Shown: in pieces, positions 24,552 to 33,850 of the stretch | How positions within the stretch are numbered: the stretch's first letter is position 1 | Layout: each line of letters opens with the position of its first letter | Source: an uncultured Treponema sp. | GTDB lineage: Bacteria; Spirochaetota; Spirochaetia; Treponematales; Treponemataceae | Length of the DNA: 61,311 bases | NCBI GenBank assembly: GCA_946615905.1 | Contig: CAMOIE010000018.1 | Location: 1 to 61,311 of the forward strand | Direction of reading: 5' to 3' | Notes under the pieces: model-generated | Told to the model about the DNA's origin: nothing | What the model saw: only the letters and a program-made list of their open reading frames with translations | Database searches by the model: none | Made by a program: the position numbers and the translations under genes

Positions 24552-25277
24552 ATGAGCGAAGACGAAAAGGTTAGAAAAAACAAAAAGTACAATCAGGAAG
24601 AAGTTTACAATATTCTCACAAAGGAAATCACGGAACTTGAGGTTCTACCGGGAACCGCCCTGAGCGAAAATTCCCTTTCTGACCGTTTCGGACTTTCACG
24701 CACGCCAATCCGCTCAGTCCTGCAAAGACTCCAAGGAGAGGGGTTTATCAATATAATTCCACACAAGGGCAGCATCATAACAAGAATCCATCTGAACATC
24801 GTAAACCAGATGATTTACAACCGTGTCGCCGTAGAAGCCATGGTTCTCTCAGACTTCATCACAAGCAAGCAGCCGGCCGATGTTGAGAAAATCCGCTACA
24901 CAATCGGTCTTCATTCTGAAATGGGTAAAAAACTACTGCAAAATGCGGAAAAAGGCAAAATCTCAACTAAAGAAGTCAACGACCTGCTGACTCTAGACTT
25001 AAAAATCCACGAAAACTGGTTCACAATGACGGGAAAAAGCTACCTTTGGACCTTATTGAAAAAACCACACCCGGACTACGCACGATTCATCAGACTGGAC
25101 ATTCGCAACGGCGGAAACATCGCAGACACCCTTACGGAACACGAGCAGCTGATGGGGATAATCGACAAAAATGACTCAAATGCAATCATCCCCCTCTTGA
25201 AAAATCACCTTTACGGGGGAGTAAAACGGCTATCCGCGGACCTCTTTTCAGGAAGCCTGCATAACTTTATCGAATAG
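24552..25277 (+). CDS. GntR-family transcriptional regulator
   Basis: 241 residues. The N-terminal winged helix-turn-helix (LSENSLSDRFGLSRTPIRSV, GFINIIPHKGSIITRI) is the FadR-subfamily pattern; the C-terminal ~150 residues are all-helical and FCD-like (DLKIHENWFTMTGKSYLW, EHEQLMGIIDKND). It is divergent from the second TRAP operon and shares palindromes with it, so it is very likely its repressor, sensing the substrate or a breakdown product. AAAGGAA precedes the ATG. Confidence 0.9.
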   Translation: MSEDEKVRKNKKYNQEEVYNILTKEITELEVLPGTALSENSLSDRFGLSRTPIRSVLQRLQGEGFINIIPHKGSIITRIHLNIVNQMIYNRVAVEAMVLSDFITSKQPADVEKIRYTIGLHSEMGKKLLQNAEKGKISTKEVNDLLTLDLKIHENWFTMTGKSYLWTLLKKPHPDYARFIRLDIRNGGNIADTLTEHEQLMGIIDKNDSNAIIPLLKNHLYGGVKRLSADLFSGSLHNFIE

Positions 25278-25280
25278 AAG

Positions 25281-26678
25281 TTATTTTGCAAAAAGCTCGA
25301 TATAACCGGCAACAAAGACAGTCAAAATTATCAAGGGGGCGATGAACCTGACGTAGAATCTTACGAATTTATTGGCAGGAAATTTGATTCCTTTGCCAGA
25401 GTCAGCTTCCGCAATAAAATTCTTCCACCCCCAGCCTTTTTTATGGGTACAGAAAATCAGAAAAACAAGTGAGCCAAGAGGAAGGAGATTCTGACTCACA
25501 ATGAAATCCTCAAATCCGTCGATTGAAAATCCCAAAATCTTTACATTTGACCATAAGTTTAAACCGAGGGCACATGGCAGAGATAAAATTGATACCATGA
25601 CAAAGGCGACAGCAACAGCCTTGATTCTCGGCCACCCCCATTTATCCATCGGGAATGCGATTATATTCTCAAAAACCGCAATTACAGTCGAAAGGGCTGC
25701 AAAAGACATAAAAAGAAAAAACATGGAGCCGAATATTCTTCCGGGAATTGCTCCCATCGACACAAAGACGTTTGGCAGAGAGAGAAATACAAGACCTGGG
25801 CCGGAAGAAGCCTCAACGCCGAAAGCCGCACAGGATGGAAAAATTATCAGACCAGAAAATAAGGCAACAAAAGTGTCGAGGCCAATCACCCGGAGGGATT
25901 CACCTGTGAGGGAATATTCTTTTTTGATATAGGAACCGAAAATCTCCATAGCACCGATTCCAAGGCTCAGAGTAAAAAAGGCCTGACCCATTGCCGCATA
26001 AATCGATTTCCAAAGTCCATTTTTTAAGAGATTTGAAAAGTCAGGCTTTAAATACCACTTGTAGCCCACCCAAGCACCGGGTAAAAATGCGGCGTAAATC
26101 GCAAGTCCCAGCATAATAACAAAGAGGGCTGACATCATGATTTTTGTAATACGCTCGACTCCCCTTTGGAGACCAAGAGCACATGCCCCGAATCCGCAGA
26201 TAATTACAACCATCATCCAAAAAATAAGACTTGCCGGGTTTGCGAGTGTTTGACTAAAGACCTCGCCGATTTGACCAGAGGTCATGTCGATAAAAGAGCC
26301 GGACGCCATGCTGAAAAAATACTTCAAAAACCATCCTGCAACGACCGTATAGAACATCATCAGGAAGAAATTTCCAGCGATTGCAAAGACAGAGTAATAG
26401 TGCCATTTTGTTCCCGCCGGCTCAAGAATTTCAAAGGCCTGGCCCATTCCTTTTTGGGTTGCCCTGCCTACGGAAAATTCCGCAATCATGACTGGCAGTC
26501 CTAAAATCACTAGGAAAAAAAGATAAACCAGAACAAAGGCCGCACCACCGTATTTTCCAGTAATATAAGGAAATCGCCAAACATTACCAAGTCCGATTGC
26601 ACAACCGGCAGACAAGAACAAAAAGCCCAAGCGACTTCCCAAACTTTCCCGCTGATTCTGATTAATATTTTCCGCCAT
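25281..26678 (-). CDS. Neurotransmitter:sodium symporter (NSS/SNF family)
   Basis: 465 residues, 11-12 helices. TM1 carries the sodium-site motif GLGNVWRFPYITGKYGGAAF, typical of LeuT/MhsT/TnaT-type bacterial NSS proteins, which import amino acids with Na+. MGQAFFTLSLGIGAMEIFGS (TM6) is present. It ends 3 bp from gntR and is convergent to it; the helicase unit is further upstream with its own terminator. GGGAGAA precedes the start. Amino-acid specificity is not readable. Confidence 0.9.
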   Translation of the reverse strand: MAENINQNQRESLGSRLGFLFLSAGCAIGLGNVWRFPYITGKYGGAAFVLVYLFFLVILGLPVMIAEFSVGRATQKGMGQAFEILEPAGTKWHYYSVFAIAGNFFLMMFYTVVAGWFLKYFFSMASGSFIDMTSGQIGEVFSQTLANPASLIFWMMVVIICGFGACALGLQRGVERITKIMMSALFVIMLGLAIYAAFLPGAWVGYKWYLKPDFSNLLKNGLWKSIYAAMGQAFFTLSLGIGAMEIFGSYIKKEYSLTGESLRVIGLDTFVALFSGLIIFPSCAAFGVEASSGPGLVFLSLPNVFVSMGAIPGRIFGSMFFLFMSFAALSTVIAVFENIIAFPMDKWGWPRIKAVAVAFVMVSILSLPCALGLNLWSNVKILGFSIDGFEDFIVSQNLLPLGSLVFLIFCTHKKGWGWKNFIAEADSGKGIKFPANKFVRFYVRFIAPLIILTVFVAGYIELFAK

Positions 26679-26697
26679 TTAGAATTCTCCCAGTCTT

Positions 26698-26729
26698 AAA
26701 AAAGCGGGCATTCGATTTTGAAAGCCCGC
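26698..26729 (-). terminator. Terminator of the helicase gene
   Basis: GCGGGCATTC (26704-26713) pairs with GAAAGCCCGC (26720-26729). On the minus strand the hairpin is followed by six T residues (26698-26703). Confidence 0.85.
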
Positions 26730-26746
26730 CTTGATATTTTTATATA

Positions 26747-28774
26747 TTAGAATTCATTGCTCTTTCTGCTTGATTTTTTGTAAGCAGAAGCTCCGCTGCG
26801 TTCAGTCGCTGTGTGGGGGCGCGCCCTGCCATGCTCGTTTCTAAAGCCAGACCGTCTTCCGCCAAAGTCTCTGTCGCGGTCACGTCTTCCAAAGCCCCTG
26901 CCTTCTCCGTCCCTATCACGGCCAAAGCCTCTTCCGCCGCCAAAACCGCCTCTTCTTCCACGGTCGCGTCCGCCACGGCCGCCGAATCCACCGGCTTCCT
27001 TGGAGTCCACGTGCATGTGGGGAATTCCTCCCCTGCCCTCTTCCGCCATTCTGAGAACAGCGTCTGCGTTTGCAATCGGGAGGCTGACGAGAGAGAAATT
27101 CTCTGAAACATCGATTCTGTCAACCAAGCGTCCGGGAATATGGAGCAAGTCAGAGAAGTATTCTGCGATTCCGCGTGCGTTGTAGCCGTCGCGGCGGCCG
27201 AGCTGAACATAAATGCGCTTCTGGTCTTTTCTTGCGCCGCCGCCCTGACTTGAAACCTCTCCATAGCGGCTTTCGTCAAGTTTGGAGCCGTAGACGACTT
27301 CCAAAACGGAGGCAAGAACTTCCTTAGCATCAAAAGTCTGGCAGAGACTTTCCGCCATCTTTACGTAGACTTCTTTCGCAGTCTTGAGATTCGGAATGAA
27401 TTCAGGCGTTTCATTAGTCTGATTTTCCTCGGAAGTGTCGCCAGTCTCGCCCGGCTCTGCGGGATTTTCTCCGTCTTCAGAGCCTTCAATCGGAATGATT
27501 TCATCGTCAACTTCCGGCGAAGTCTCTTTTTCCTCTTTCTGGGAAACGACTTCCTCATCCTCAGGATTCTTGGCAAGGCCGAGCTGAATTTTCAATTCTT
27601 CAAGCATACGGTTGCGTTTTACGGAGAGGACTTCCTTGATTCCGGGGATTTTTCCTTCGGTCAAATCGCCCTTTGAGGCCTTGCGGACGCGGTTAATCAT
27701 AAAGTCAAGCTTGCGCCTCTCGTTCGGAGTGACAAAAGTCACCGCCATACCGGAAGTTCCAGCCCTTCCCGTGCGTCCGATTCTGTGGACGTAAGTCGCA
27801 GCGTCAAAAGGAAGCGAATAGTTCACGACGTGGCTCAAGCCGGAAATGTCGATTCCACGGGCGGCAACGTCTGTCGCAACCAAAACGCGGGTTTTCTTTG
27901 AGCGGAAGCGGGCTATGATTTTTTCCCTCTGCCCCTGTGGAATGTCTCCGTGCAGGGCTGCTGCCTCGTATCCGCGCTCATCGAGCATTTTGGTAACGTT
28001 GTCAGCGTCAAATTTCGTCTGTGTGAAGACAATACCGTAAAAGTCGGGGGAGATGTCAATAAGGCGGACAAGGGCCTCGATTTTCTCGCTCTCGCGGACA
28101 ACCCAGTATTTTTGGTCGATTAAAAGGGCTTCCTCAACAAAACCTTCTTCCTCTACTACTTCGTACTCACCCATGAATTTCTGGGCGATTTTGAGAATCG
28201 GGGCGGGCATTGTCGCGGAGAACAAAAGGATTCTCGCGTTTGGATTGGCCTGGTCAAAAATATTCTCGATGTCATCGACAAAGCCCATGTCGAGCATTTC
28301 GTCACCTTCATCGAGGATAAAATAGTCGATTTTGTCAATCTGAAGGCTTCCGCGCTCCAAGTGATCCTGAATACGGCCTGGGGTTCCGACTACGATTTCG
28401 CAGCCACGGCGGAGGTCTTTGAGCTGGGTTGAGTATGAGGCGCCGCCGTACAAAACAGTGACGCGGGGATATTTGTCAGTAGTGAATGACTGGAGTTCCG
28501 TGCAAGTCTGAATCGCAAGCTCGCGGGTCGGCTCCAAAATCAGGGCGCGAACATGGTCGCTTTCCTCGTTGACGTTCTGGACAATCGGAAGTCCGAACGC
28601 AGCGGTTTTTCCAGTTCCGGTGCGGGCTTTTGCAATAAGGTTTGCGTCTCCGCTCAAAAGGCGGGGAATCGCAAGGGTTTGAATCGGTGAAGGTGTCTTA
28701 AAACCTTTTTTTTCGATAGCGGCAAGAACCTTGTCATTAAGGCCAAGGTCGGCAAATGAGATTTCTTCTTCCAT
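26747..28774 (-). CDS. DEAD-box RNA helicase with DbpA-type and RGG C-terminus (DEGD variant)
   Basis: 675 residues from ATG 28774, which has AGAGG 6 nt upstream; a longer frame to 28819 lacks this. Walker A ARTGTGKTAAFGLP, motif III SATMP and motif VI HRIGRTGRAG are intact, but motif II reads LDEGDEMLDMGF instead of DEAD. After the two RecA domains comes an acidic Glu/Asp-rich linker, then a DbpA/CsdA-like RNA-binding domain (RIYVQLGRRDGYNARGIAEY) and a Gly/Arg tail (GGFGGRGGRDRGRRGG). Probably a ribosome-assembly or cold-shock RNA helicase. Confidence 0.9.
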   Translation of the reverse strand: MEEEISFADLGLNDKVLAAIEKKGFKTPSPIQTLAIPRLLSGDANLIAKARTGTGKTAAFGLPIVQNVNEESDHVRALILEPTRELAIQTCTELQSFTTDKYPRVTVLYGGASYSTQLKDLRRGCEIVVGTPGRIQDHLERGSLQIDKIDYFILDEGDEMLDMGFVDDIENIFDQANPNARILLFSATMPAPILKIAQKFMGEYEVVEEEGFVEEALLIDQKYWVVRESEKIEALVRLIDISPDFYGIVFTQTKFDADNVTKMLDERGYEAAALHGDIPQGQREKIIARFRSKKTRVLVATDVAARGIDISGLSHVVNYSLPFDAATYVHRIGRTGRAGTSGMAVTFVTPNERRKLDFMINRVRKASKGDLTEGKIPGIKEVLSVKRNRMLEELKIQLGLAKNPEDEEVVSQKEEKETSPEVDDEIIPIEGSEDGENPAEPGETGDTSEENQTNETPEFIPNLKTAKEVYVKMAESLCQTFDAKEVLASVLEVVYGSKLDESRYGEVSSQGGGARKDQKRIYVQLGRRDGYNARGIAEYFSDLLHIPGRLVDRIDVSENFSLVSLPIANADAVLRMAEEGRGGIPHMHVDSKEAGGFGGRGGRDRGRRGGFGGGRGFGRDRDGEGRGFGRRDRDRDFGGRRSGFRNEHGRARPHTATERSGASAYKKSSRKSNEF

Positions 28775-29016
28775 AGTTTCCTCTGGCGTGCCTGCCTTTT
28801 GGAAACCGCAAGAACCCATTCACGGTCAAAAAAGCGTACGCACGCATAAAAAATTAAAGGCTGAGCGCACGTCACTGAGAACGCGCCGTCAGCCACTTGT
28901 GAAAAGAACTATATATGAAGAAAGTCAAATGTTCAAGCAAATAAACGAATAGTTTTGAATAATTTAGCGTTTTTCGCAGATTGCTTGAAATAAGCGCAAA
29001 TTACCTCCCGCCCGAA

Positions 29017-29856
29017 TCACTTTCCAGAAAGGAGCTTCAAAATCCTCCTTCCTAGACTTTTCTTGTCTCCAGAGTCCAAAGTCTGTCTGACTTTTTCCCC
29101 CAGCTGCTTTTTCAATTCCTTCGCTTCCTCTGAATTCTGGTATTCCTCGGAAGTCTTTTTGATTGCGCTGGCAGTCTGGCTGATTATGCTGTTCTTTTTG
29201 AAAAAGACCATGGCTCCGGCCGCATTTTCCTCACTGGCTCCAATCGGAACAAAAGTCGCCGTGAATTTTTCCGCCTGGACGATTTCCTCCGCATGAGTCG
29301 AGATGATTTTATTCCAAATCTGCTCGAAGTTGATTTCCTTGTGGAGCTGGCCGATTGTCGCCCCATAGGCCGCGATTTCCTGGGTCCAGAATTTCTCAAG
29401 ATAGTCAGGACTCGCCGCAAGAAGACTTCCAGTCGGATCCAAAAGAACTGCGGCCTGTTTGCTTTTTTCCATAAAGGCAAGCAGGGCTGCGTTCAAAAAT
29501 GAGATTCTCTGCGCGCGTTTTTCACCGATTTTCTCGGTCTGCACAAAGAAATTCCGCAGGCTTTTTCCCATAAGGCCGAATTTGTCAAAAAGGTCAGGAT
29601 TGATTTTGTTTCCGGCCTGGGCACGGCTCAAAATCCTCTCAAGCTCGTGGCCGGTCTTCTTTCCGCTGGTCAGCATTTTTATGTAGACGGTCATCAAAAT
29701 CAGAGCGCAGAAAATGGCAGCAAAAAGGACGATTTCGGCATTAGTTTTCTGTCCAGCTGCCATCAGATTTTTAAAAAGCATGACTCCAAAGACCATGTCG
29801 GCAAAGGCTGCGATTATACAGAAGACCGTAATCAAGGCAAGACTTATACAAAGCAT
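29017..29856 (-). CDS. Membrane protein with two N-terminal helices and a PAS-like domain, unknown
   Basis: 279 residues. Two membrane segments (residues ~1-30 and 43-62) are followed by a helical linker (HELERILSRAQAG) and a PAS-like region around ISFLNAALLAFMEKSKQAAVLLD to AAGAMVFFKKN, then a helical tail. No kinase or GGDEF domain follows. It is 20 bp downstream of trkA, so it may be a modulator of potassium uptake. Family not recognised with certainty. Confidence 0.6.
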   Translation of the reverse strand: MLCISLALITVFCIIAAFADMVFGVMLFKNLMAAGQKTNAEIVLFAAIFCALILMTVYIKMLTSGKKTGHELERILSRAQAGNKINPDLFDKFGLMGKSLRNFFVQTEKIGEKRAQRISFLNAALLAFMEKSKQAAVLLDPTGSLLAASPDYLEKFWTQEIAAYGATIGQLHKEINFEQIWNKIISTHAEEIVQAEKFTATFVPIGASEENAAGAMVFFKKNSIISQTASAIKKTSEEYQNSEEAKELKKQLGEKVRQTLDSGDKKSLGRRILKLLSGK

Positions 29857-29876
29857 TTTTTCTTCCTTATATTTGG

Positions 29877-30575
29877 CTAGAGCGAATTCTTGAAGTTGTC
29901 CAGACTGAAATTCTTTCCGACAAGGACAAGCAAGTCGTTCTCTCTCAGCAGGTCAGAATCCTTCGGATAAAAAAACTTTTCGTTGCGGACAGGATTTCCC
30001 TCAGAGTCAAGCTCCACAGAAATTCTCTTGATCCCGACAACCCGGAGTCCGAATTTTTCCTCCAAGGCAAGGGCAGAAAGAGGATTGTCGTAAAAAAGTT
30101 CCGGCAGATAAAATTCACCGATTGACGTGTCCGAAGAAAGGGGAATCGTCTCAAGGACTTCAGGCGTAATCAGTCTCGCGCCGATTCTCTTTCCCTCGTC
30201 CTCCTGCAAGTTGACGATTTCGTTCGCGCCAATCTGGCGGAGAATCTGACCGTGGATTTTTGTCATGGCCCGGCAGATGATGTAAGGAATTCCCCGCTTT
30301 TTGAGCAAGGCCGTTGTGATTATGCTAGGCTCTATTCCCTCGATTGTGACGACCGCAGTGTCAACATCGTCAAGAGGGGCTTTGTCCATAGCCTTCTCAT
30401 CGGTCGAGTCAATCAAAAGGGCGGCCTCCACCTGATTTTTTATTCCGTCAACAGCATCCGGGTCGTTGGAAACAGCAATGACCTGCCCTCCCCGCTCAGA
30501 AAGAACTTGAGCCAACGTCTGCCCGAAAACTCCGAGTCCAAAAACCGCAAAAACCTTAGAATCCTTTTTAGCCAT
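29877..30575 (-). CDS. Potassium uptake regulatory subunit TrkA/KtrA
   Basis: 232 residues. N-terminal Rossmann RCK_N domain (FAVFGLGVFGQTLAQVLSERG, then D...AV..D) binds NAD(H) or ATP; the C-terminal RCK_C domain (GLRVVGIKRI...LLRENDLLVLVGK) is present. It gates TrkH encoded just upstream (42 bp). Short KtrA-type architecture with a single RCK unit. Confidence 0.92.
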   Translation of the reverse strand: MAKKDSKVFAVFGLGVFGQTLAQVLSERGGQVIAVSNDPDAVDGIKNQVEAALLIDSTDEKAMDKAPLDDVDTAVVTIEGIEPSIITTALLKKRGIPYIICRAMTKIHGQILRQIGANEIVNLQEDEGKRIGARLITPEVLETIPLSSDTSIGEFYLPELFYDNPLSALALEEKFGLRVVGIKRISVELDSEGNPVRNEKFFYPKDSDLLRENDLLVLVGKNFSLDNFKNSL

Positions 30576-30617
30576 ATATTTCTCCTTCTATCATTCCCAT
30601 TGCACAAAGTCAGCAAA

Positions 30618-32348
30618 TCATCCGATTGAAATGTCCGCTATTGGACGGCGGATTTTTTCCTCGCTGTTGTCAGTCGGGGCAGAAGAGAGAATCGTAAGTC
30701 CTCCGACCCTTCCCCAGAACATCAGCGCGATTAAAAGCAATTTTGACAAAGCCGTCAAATCAGGAGTGATTCCGGCCGTGACTCCGGCAGTCCCCAAGGC
30801 GGAGCAAACCTCAAACAAAATGAATTCGAGTGACAGGTCACGGGAACCGAATCTCTCAAAAAGCAGAAGGAGAATCACTCCGGTAGCCACACAGGCTATG
30901 TCCGCAATGAACAAAATCGAAGCCTGAAAAACTTTGTCCGGGGCAATTTCAGCATTGCCGATTCTGTGAGTCTTTTCACCCTTCAAATATGACCGCACCG
31001 CCGTCAGCAAAACCGCGACCGTGTTGATTTTCAGTCCGCCAGCCGTAGAGCCGGAAGCCGCCCCAATCACCATGAAAATCGAGAATATAAAATATGTGAG
31101 CGGCCTCAAGTTGCCGAGCGGAACGGAGTTAAAGCCCGCCGTCCTGAATGTAACCGACTGAAAAAAAGCCGCCAGATACTGGCTTCCGACCGAATAATCC
31201 TTCATCGTATTGTCAAACTCAAGAATGTAAAAAAGCAGGGTTCCAAAAATCAGCAGAAGAGCCGTTCCGGCAAGGGCGACTTTTGAATTCAAAGTCAGTT
31301 TTGCCCTGGACGAAGTGATTTCCGCCCTCTTTGCGGTCAAAAGCCCCAGAACATTTGAAATCACGGCAAAGCCGATTCCGCCGAAAATTATCAAAAAGGC
31401 GATTGTCAGCGTCAAAAAAGAGTCTCCCCTGAACGCCTCCAGTGAATCAGAATAAAGGGCAAAACCTGCGTTACAAAAGGCTGAAATCGAATGGAAGATG
31501 GCGTACCAAAGACTTTTCAGAGAAAAACCGAAGTAGCGGGCAAAAGCCGCAAAAAGGAGGACAGCCCCAGTCCCCTCGATGCAAAATGTGATTTTTATTA
31601 TGCTGACCATCGCACGGCTGACGTTCGCGGTGTCGTCCTCAGAAAGCATGTAGCTTAGCATCAGCTTGTCAGAAAGGGAGACCCTGCGGCGAATCGCGTA
31701 AATCGTGAAAAAAGTCAAAAGCATGATTCCAAGACCGCCGATTTGAATCAGGACGATTAGAATCAAGTGCCCCCAGAAGGTGAAATGGGTCGCCGTGTCA
31801 ACGACCACAAGACCGGTCACGCAGACACAGGAAGTCGCCTCAAAAAGGGCCTGCAAAAAAGTCAGTCCCCGGCCGTCAAGCGTGGCAAAATCCATCATCA
31901 AAAGAAGGGTTCCGGCAAAAATCACGCCGACAAAAGAAAGCATGACCGTCTGCGCTGGCTTTGTCGTAAAATTCTCGATGATTCCGCTCAGTTTTTTTGC
32001 CCGCGAGTAGACGCGCAAAACCATAAAGACGTTTCGGACCATCGTTGCACCGACGGCGATTTCTGACGCGGAAGCAGACCTCAAGCCGATTTTTGTGAAA
32101 AGAAAAAGCCCTGAAAAAATCAGCGTGAACAAAAAAGAAGCCCAGTTGTCCCGAAAGTAGCGTCTCTTGTATTTTTCTGCGGCGATTCCCCAAGCCGTGT
32201 CAAACCAAACCGAAGCCATCAAAAGATAGTCGATGACTTTTCCGCAGATTCTAAAAATTTGCGGCAGATTTTCCGTCTGCTCAATAAAAAGAGAAATGAC
32301 GCTAAGCAAAACCGTCAGCGAGATAAAAAGCTTGTACTTTCTGCCCAT
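30618..32348 (-). CDS. Potassium transporter membrane subunit TrkH/KtrB
   Basis: 576 residues. After extra N-terminal helices (about 130 residues) come four pore repeats: EATSCVCVTGLVV, SISAFCNAGFALY, TFRTAGFNSVPLG and ALGTAGVTAGITP are the selectivity loops. It moves K+ with Na+ across the inner membrane with the TrkA partner. No ribosome site is visible; TATAAT is 6 nt before the ATG. Confidence 0.92.
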   Translation of the reverse strand: MGRKYKLFISLTVLLSVISLFIEQTENLPQIFRICGKVIDYLLMASVWFDTAWGIAAEKYKRRYFRDNWASFLFTLIFSGLFLFTKIGLRSASASEIAVGATMVRNVFMVLRVYSRAKKLSGIIENFTTKPAQTVMLSFVGVIFAGTLLLMMDFATLDGRGLTFLQALFEATSCVCVTGLVVVDTATHFTFWGHLILIVLIQIGGLGIMLLTFFTIYAIRRRVSLSDKLMLSYMLSEDDTANVSRAMVSIIKITFCIEGTGAVLLFAAFARYFGFSLKSLWYAIFHSISAFCNAGFALYSDSLEAFRGDSFLTLTIAFLIIFGGIGFAVISNVLGLLTAKRAEITSSRAKLTLNSKVALAGTALLLIFGTLLFYILEFDNTMKDYSVGSQYLAAFFQSVTFRTAGFNSVPLGNLRPLTYFIFSIFMVIGAASGSTAGGLKINTVAVLLTAVRSYLKGEKTHRIGNAEIAPDKVFQASILFIADIACVATGVILLLLFERFGSRDLSLEFILFEVCSALGTAGVTAGITPDLTALSKLLLIALMFWGRVGGLTILSSAPTDNSEEKIRRPIADISIG

Positions 32349-32354
32349 GCGCCA

Positions 32355-32360
32355 ATTATA
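32355..32360 (-). promoter_or_regulatory. trkH -10 box, 6 nt before the start (leaderless)
   Basis: On the minus strand TATAAT, TGGCGC, ATG 32348, with TTGTTT 17 nt upstream of the -10 box (32378-32383). No Shine-Dalgarno sequence. Confidence 0.55.
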
Positions 32361-32446
32361 ATTGCAAATTAATCTTAAAACAACGAATATTTTTTGGGGT
32401 CCGGCGGCAAGCCGCCGTCGCTATGTCCGGGGTTCGCTCACGCTCA

Positions 32447-32564
32447 TAGGGGCTGTCTAACAAGAAAACGGTGGTTGAGCTTGTCGAAACCAGCGCCTAT
32501 AGTGGCAAATGTCATTTCGACAGGCTCAATGACCGCATGCTGCGAACTAATTGTACAGCCCCTA
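32447..32564. repeat. 118-bp intergenic element with 10-bp perfect terminal inverted repeats
   Basis: TAGGGGCTGT (32447-32456) and ACAGCCCCTA (32555-32564) are perfect inverted ends. Inside, GAGCTTGTCGAAA and TTTCGACAGGCTC form a second inverted pair. The inner motif recurs at 34.55, 42.03 and 47.6 kb. No transposase; MITE- or REP-like. Confidence 0.65.
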
Positions 32565-32581
32565 CCTTGCCCCTCCCAGCG

Positions 32582-33850
32582 CTACCCCTCTCTCTCCAAA
32601 AGGCAGACTGCCGTGGCCTCAATGCAGTTTCCCTGACCGACATCGCCGAGTTTTTCCCCGGTTTTTGCCTTAACGAAAATATCTTCTTTTGAAACACCAA
32701 GAATCCCCGCAATCGACTCGCGGACATTTTCCCTGAATGGCAAGAATTTCGGCTTTTCAAGGGCAATCACGCAGTCAAGGTTCACGAGTTTCCAACCAGC
32801 AGCTTGAACGTCGCCCCAGCATTTTGCAAGCAAAACTTTAGAGTCCGCCCCCTTCCACTTTGCCTCTTCCGGCGGAAAGTAGGAGCCGATGTCTCCAAGC
32901 CCTGCCGCTCCGAGCAGGGCATCAGTAACGGCGTGCAAGAGAACATCCCCGTCTGAATGCCCAAGCTCCCCTTTTTCTGAGGGAATCTCAACTCCGCCGA
33001 GAATCAGTTTTCTTCCGGCAGACAAAAGGTGCCGGTCCCAGCCAAGTCCTGTGTGAATCTTCATCTCTTTTCCTTTTTGACTTTCCAAATTTTCCCCAGT
33101 TTTTGAAAAATCCGCGTCTGCGATATATGTGATTTTTTTGTTTTCTGGAGAGCCTTTGACGACAAAAGTCCGCCTGCATTCAAAGCCGTCAATTTTCTTT
33201 CCGGCGGCATATTCGTCCCAGATTTCAGAATCGTCTGTATAGGGCTTTCCGTCACAGGCGGCCTTTCTGTGGGCTTCAAGCAGTGGCTCCAAGGCAAAAA
33301 CCTGCGGAGTCTGCACGGCCGTGAGCTTTGACCTATTCAAATGGCGGCAGATAAAGCCCTCGGAGTCGATTTCCTTCTGGGTGTCCACCGGCTGCAAGCC
33401 AGGCAGGGCCGCCCCGTATTTCAAGGCCGCCTCCCCGCATTCACGGATAATGCCTCCGCTCACAAAAGGTCTGGCCCCGTCGTGGATAAAGGCAAGAGTC
33501 TGAGATGGATTTTCAGAAAGTTCCGCCGCCTTTTCCAAAGCCTTTTTCACAGATTCCTGACGGCTTTCCCCGCCCGGCAAAAAATATACCGGCACGGCTT
33601 TAAGCTCCTCATGTCCTGCAAAATAGGCTTTTTTGCAGGACTCTTCAACAGCCTTCAATTCTTCTGGATTTTTTTTATTTTGGATAGTTACGATTACAAA
33701 AGAAAATTCAAGAGCGTCAATAAAAGCGGCGGCCGCCTGAGAAAGGACAGTGCCACCGCACAAAGGAAGGTATTCTTTTTTTATCCCGCCGCCCATCCTG
33801 CTGGACGAACCCGCCGCAAGCAGAATGAGGGCATTAATTCTAGTCTTCAT
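32582..33850 (-). CDS. ispDF: Bifunctional IspD/IspF (MEP cytidylyltransferase - MECDP synthase)
   Basis: 422 residues from ATG 33850; the frame open to 33976 is a shadow of the acidic carD tail. The N-terminal ~230 residues are IspD (LLAAGSSSRMGGGIKKEYLP nucleotide loop; LAFIHDGARPFV; VQTPQVF). The C-terminal ~160 are IspF: GLGWDRHLLSAGRKLILGG (metal Asp/His) and GHSDGDVLLHAVTDALLGAA, AKTGEKLG. The protein makes 2-C-methyl-D-erythritol 2,4-cyclodiphosphate in the non-mevalonate pathway. Its start overlaps the carD stop by about 11 nt. Confidence 0.93.
   Translation of the reverse strand: MKTRINALILLAAGSSSRMGGGIKKEYLPLCGGTVLSQAAAAFIDALEFSFVIVTIQNKKNPEELKAVEESCKKAYFAGHEELKAVPVYFLPGGESRQESVKKALEKAAELSENPSQTLAFIHDGARPFVSGGIIRECGEAALKYGAALPGLQPVDTQKEIDSEGFICRHLNRSKLTAVQTPQVFALEPLLEAHRKAACDGKPYTDDSEIWDEYAAGKKIDGFECRRTFVVKGSPENKKITYIADADFSKTGENLESQKGKEMKIHTGLGWDRHLLSAGRKLILGGVEIPSEKGELGHSDGDVLLHAVTDALLGAAGLGDIGSYFPPEEAKWKGADSKVLLAKCWGDVQAAGWKLVNLDCVIALEKPKFLPFRENVRESIAGILGVSKEDIFVKAKTGEKLGDVGQGNCIEATAVCLLEREG

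Noticed and set aside
26740..27333. 197-aa alternative frame in the helicase RGG tail
   Set aside because: Shadow of the Gly/Arg-rich coding region.
32461..32560. CRISPR array
   Set aside because: The inverted repeats here and at 34.55 and 47.6 kb are single copies, not regularly spaced direct repeats with unique spacers.
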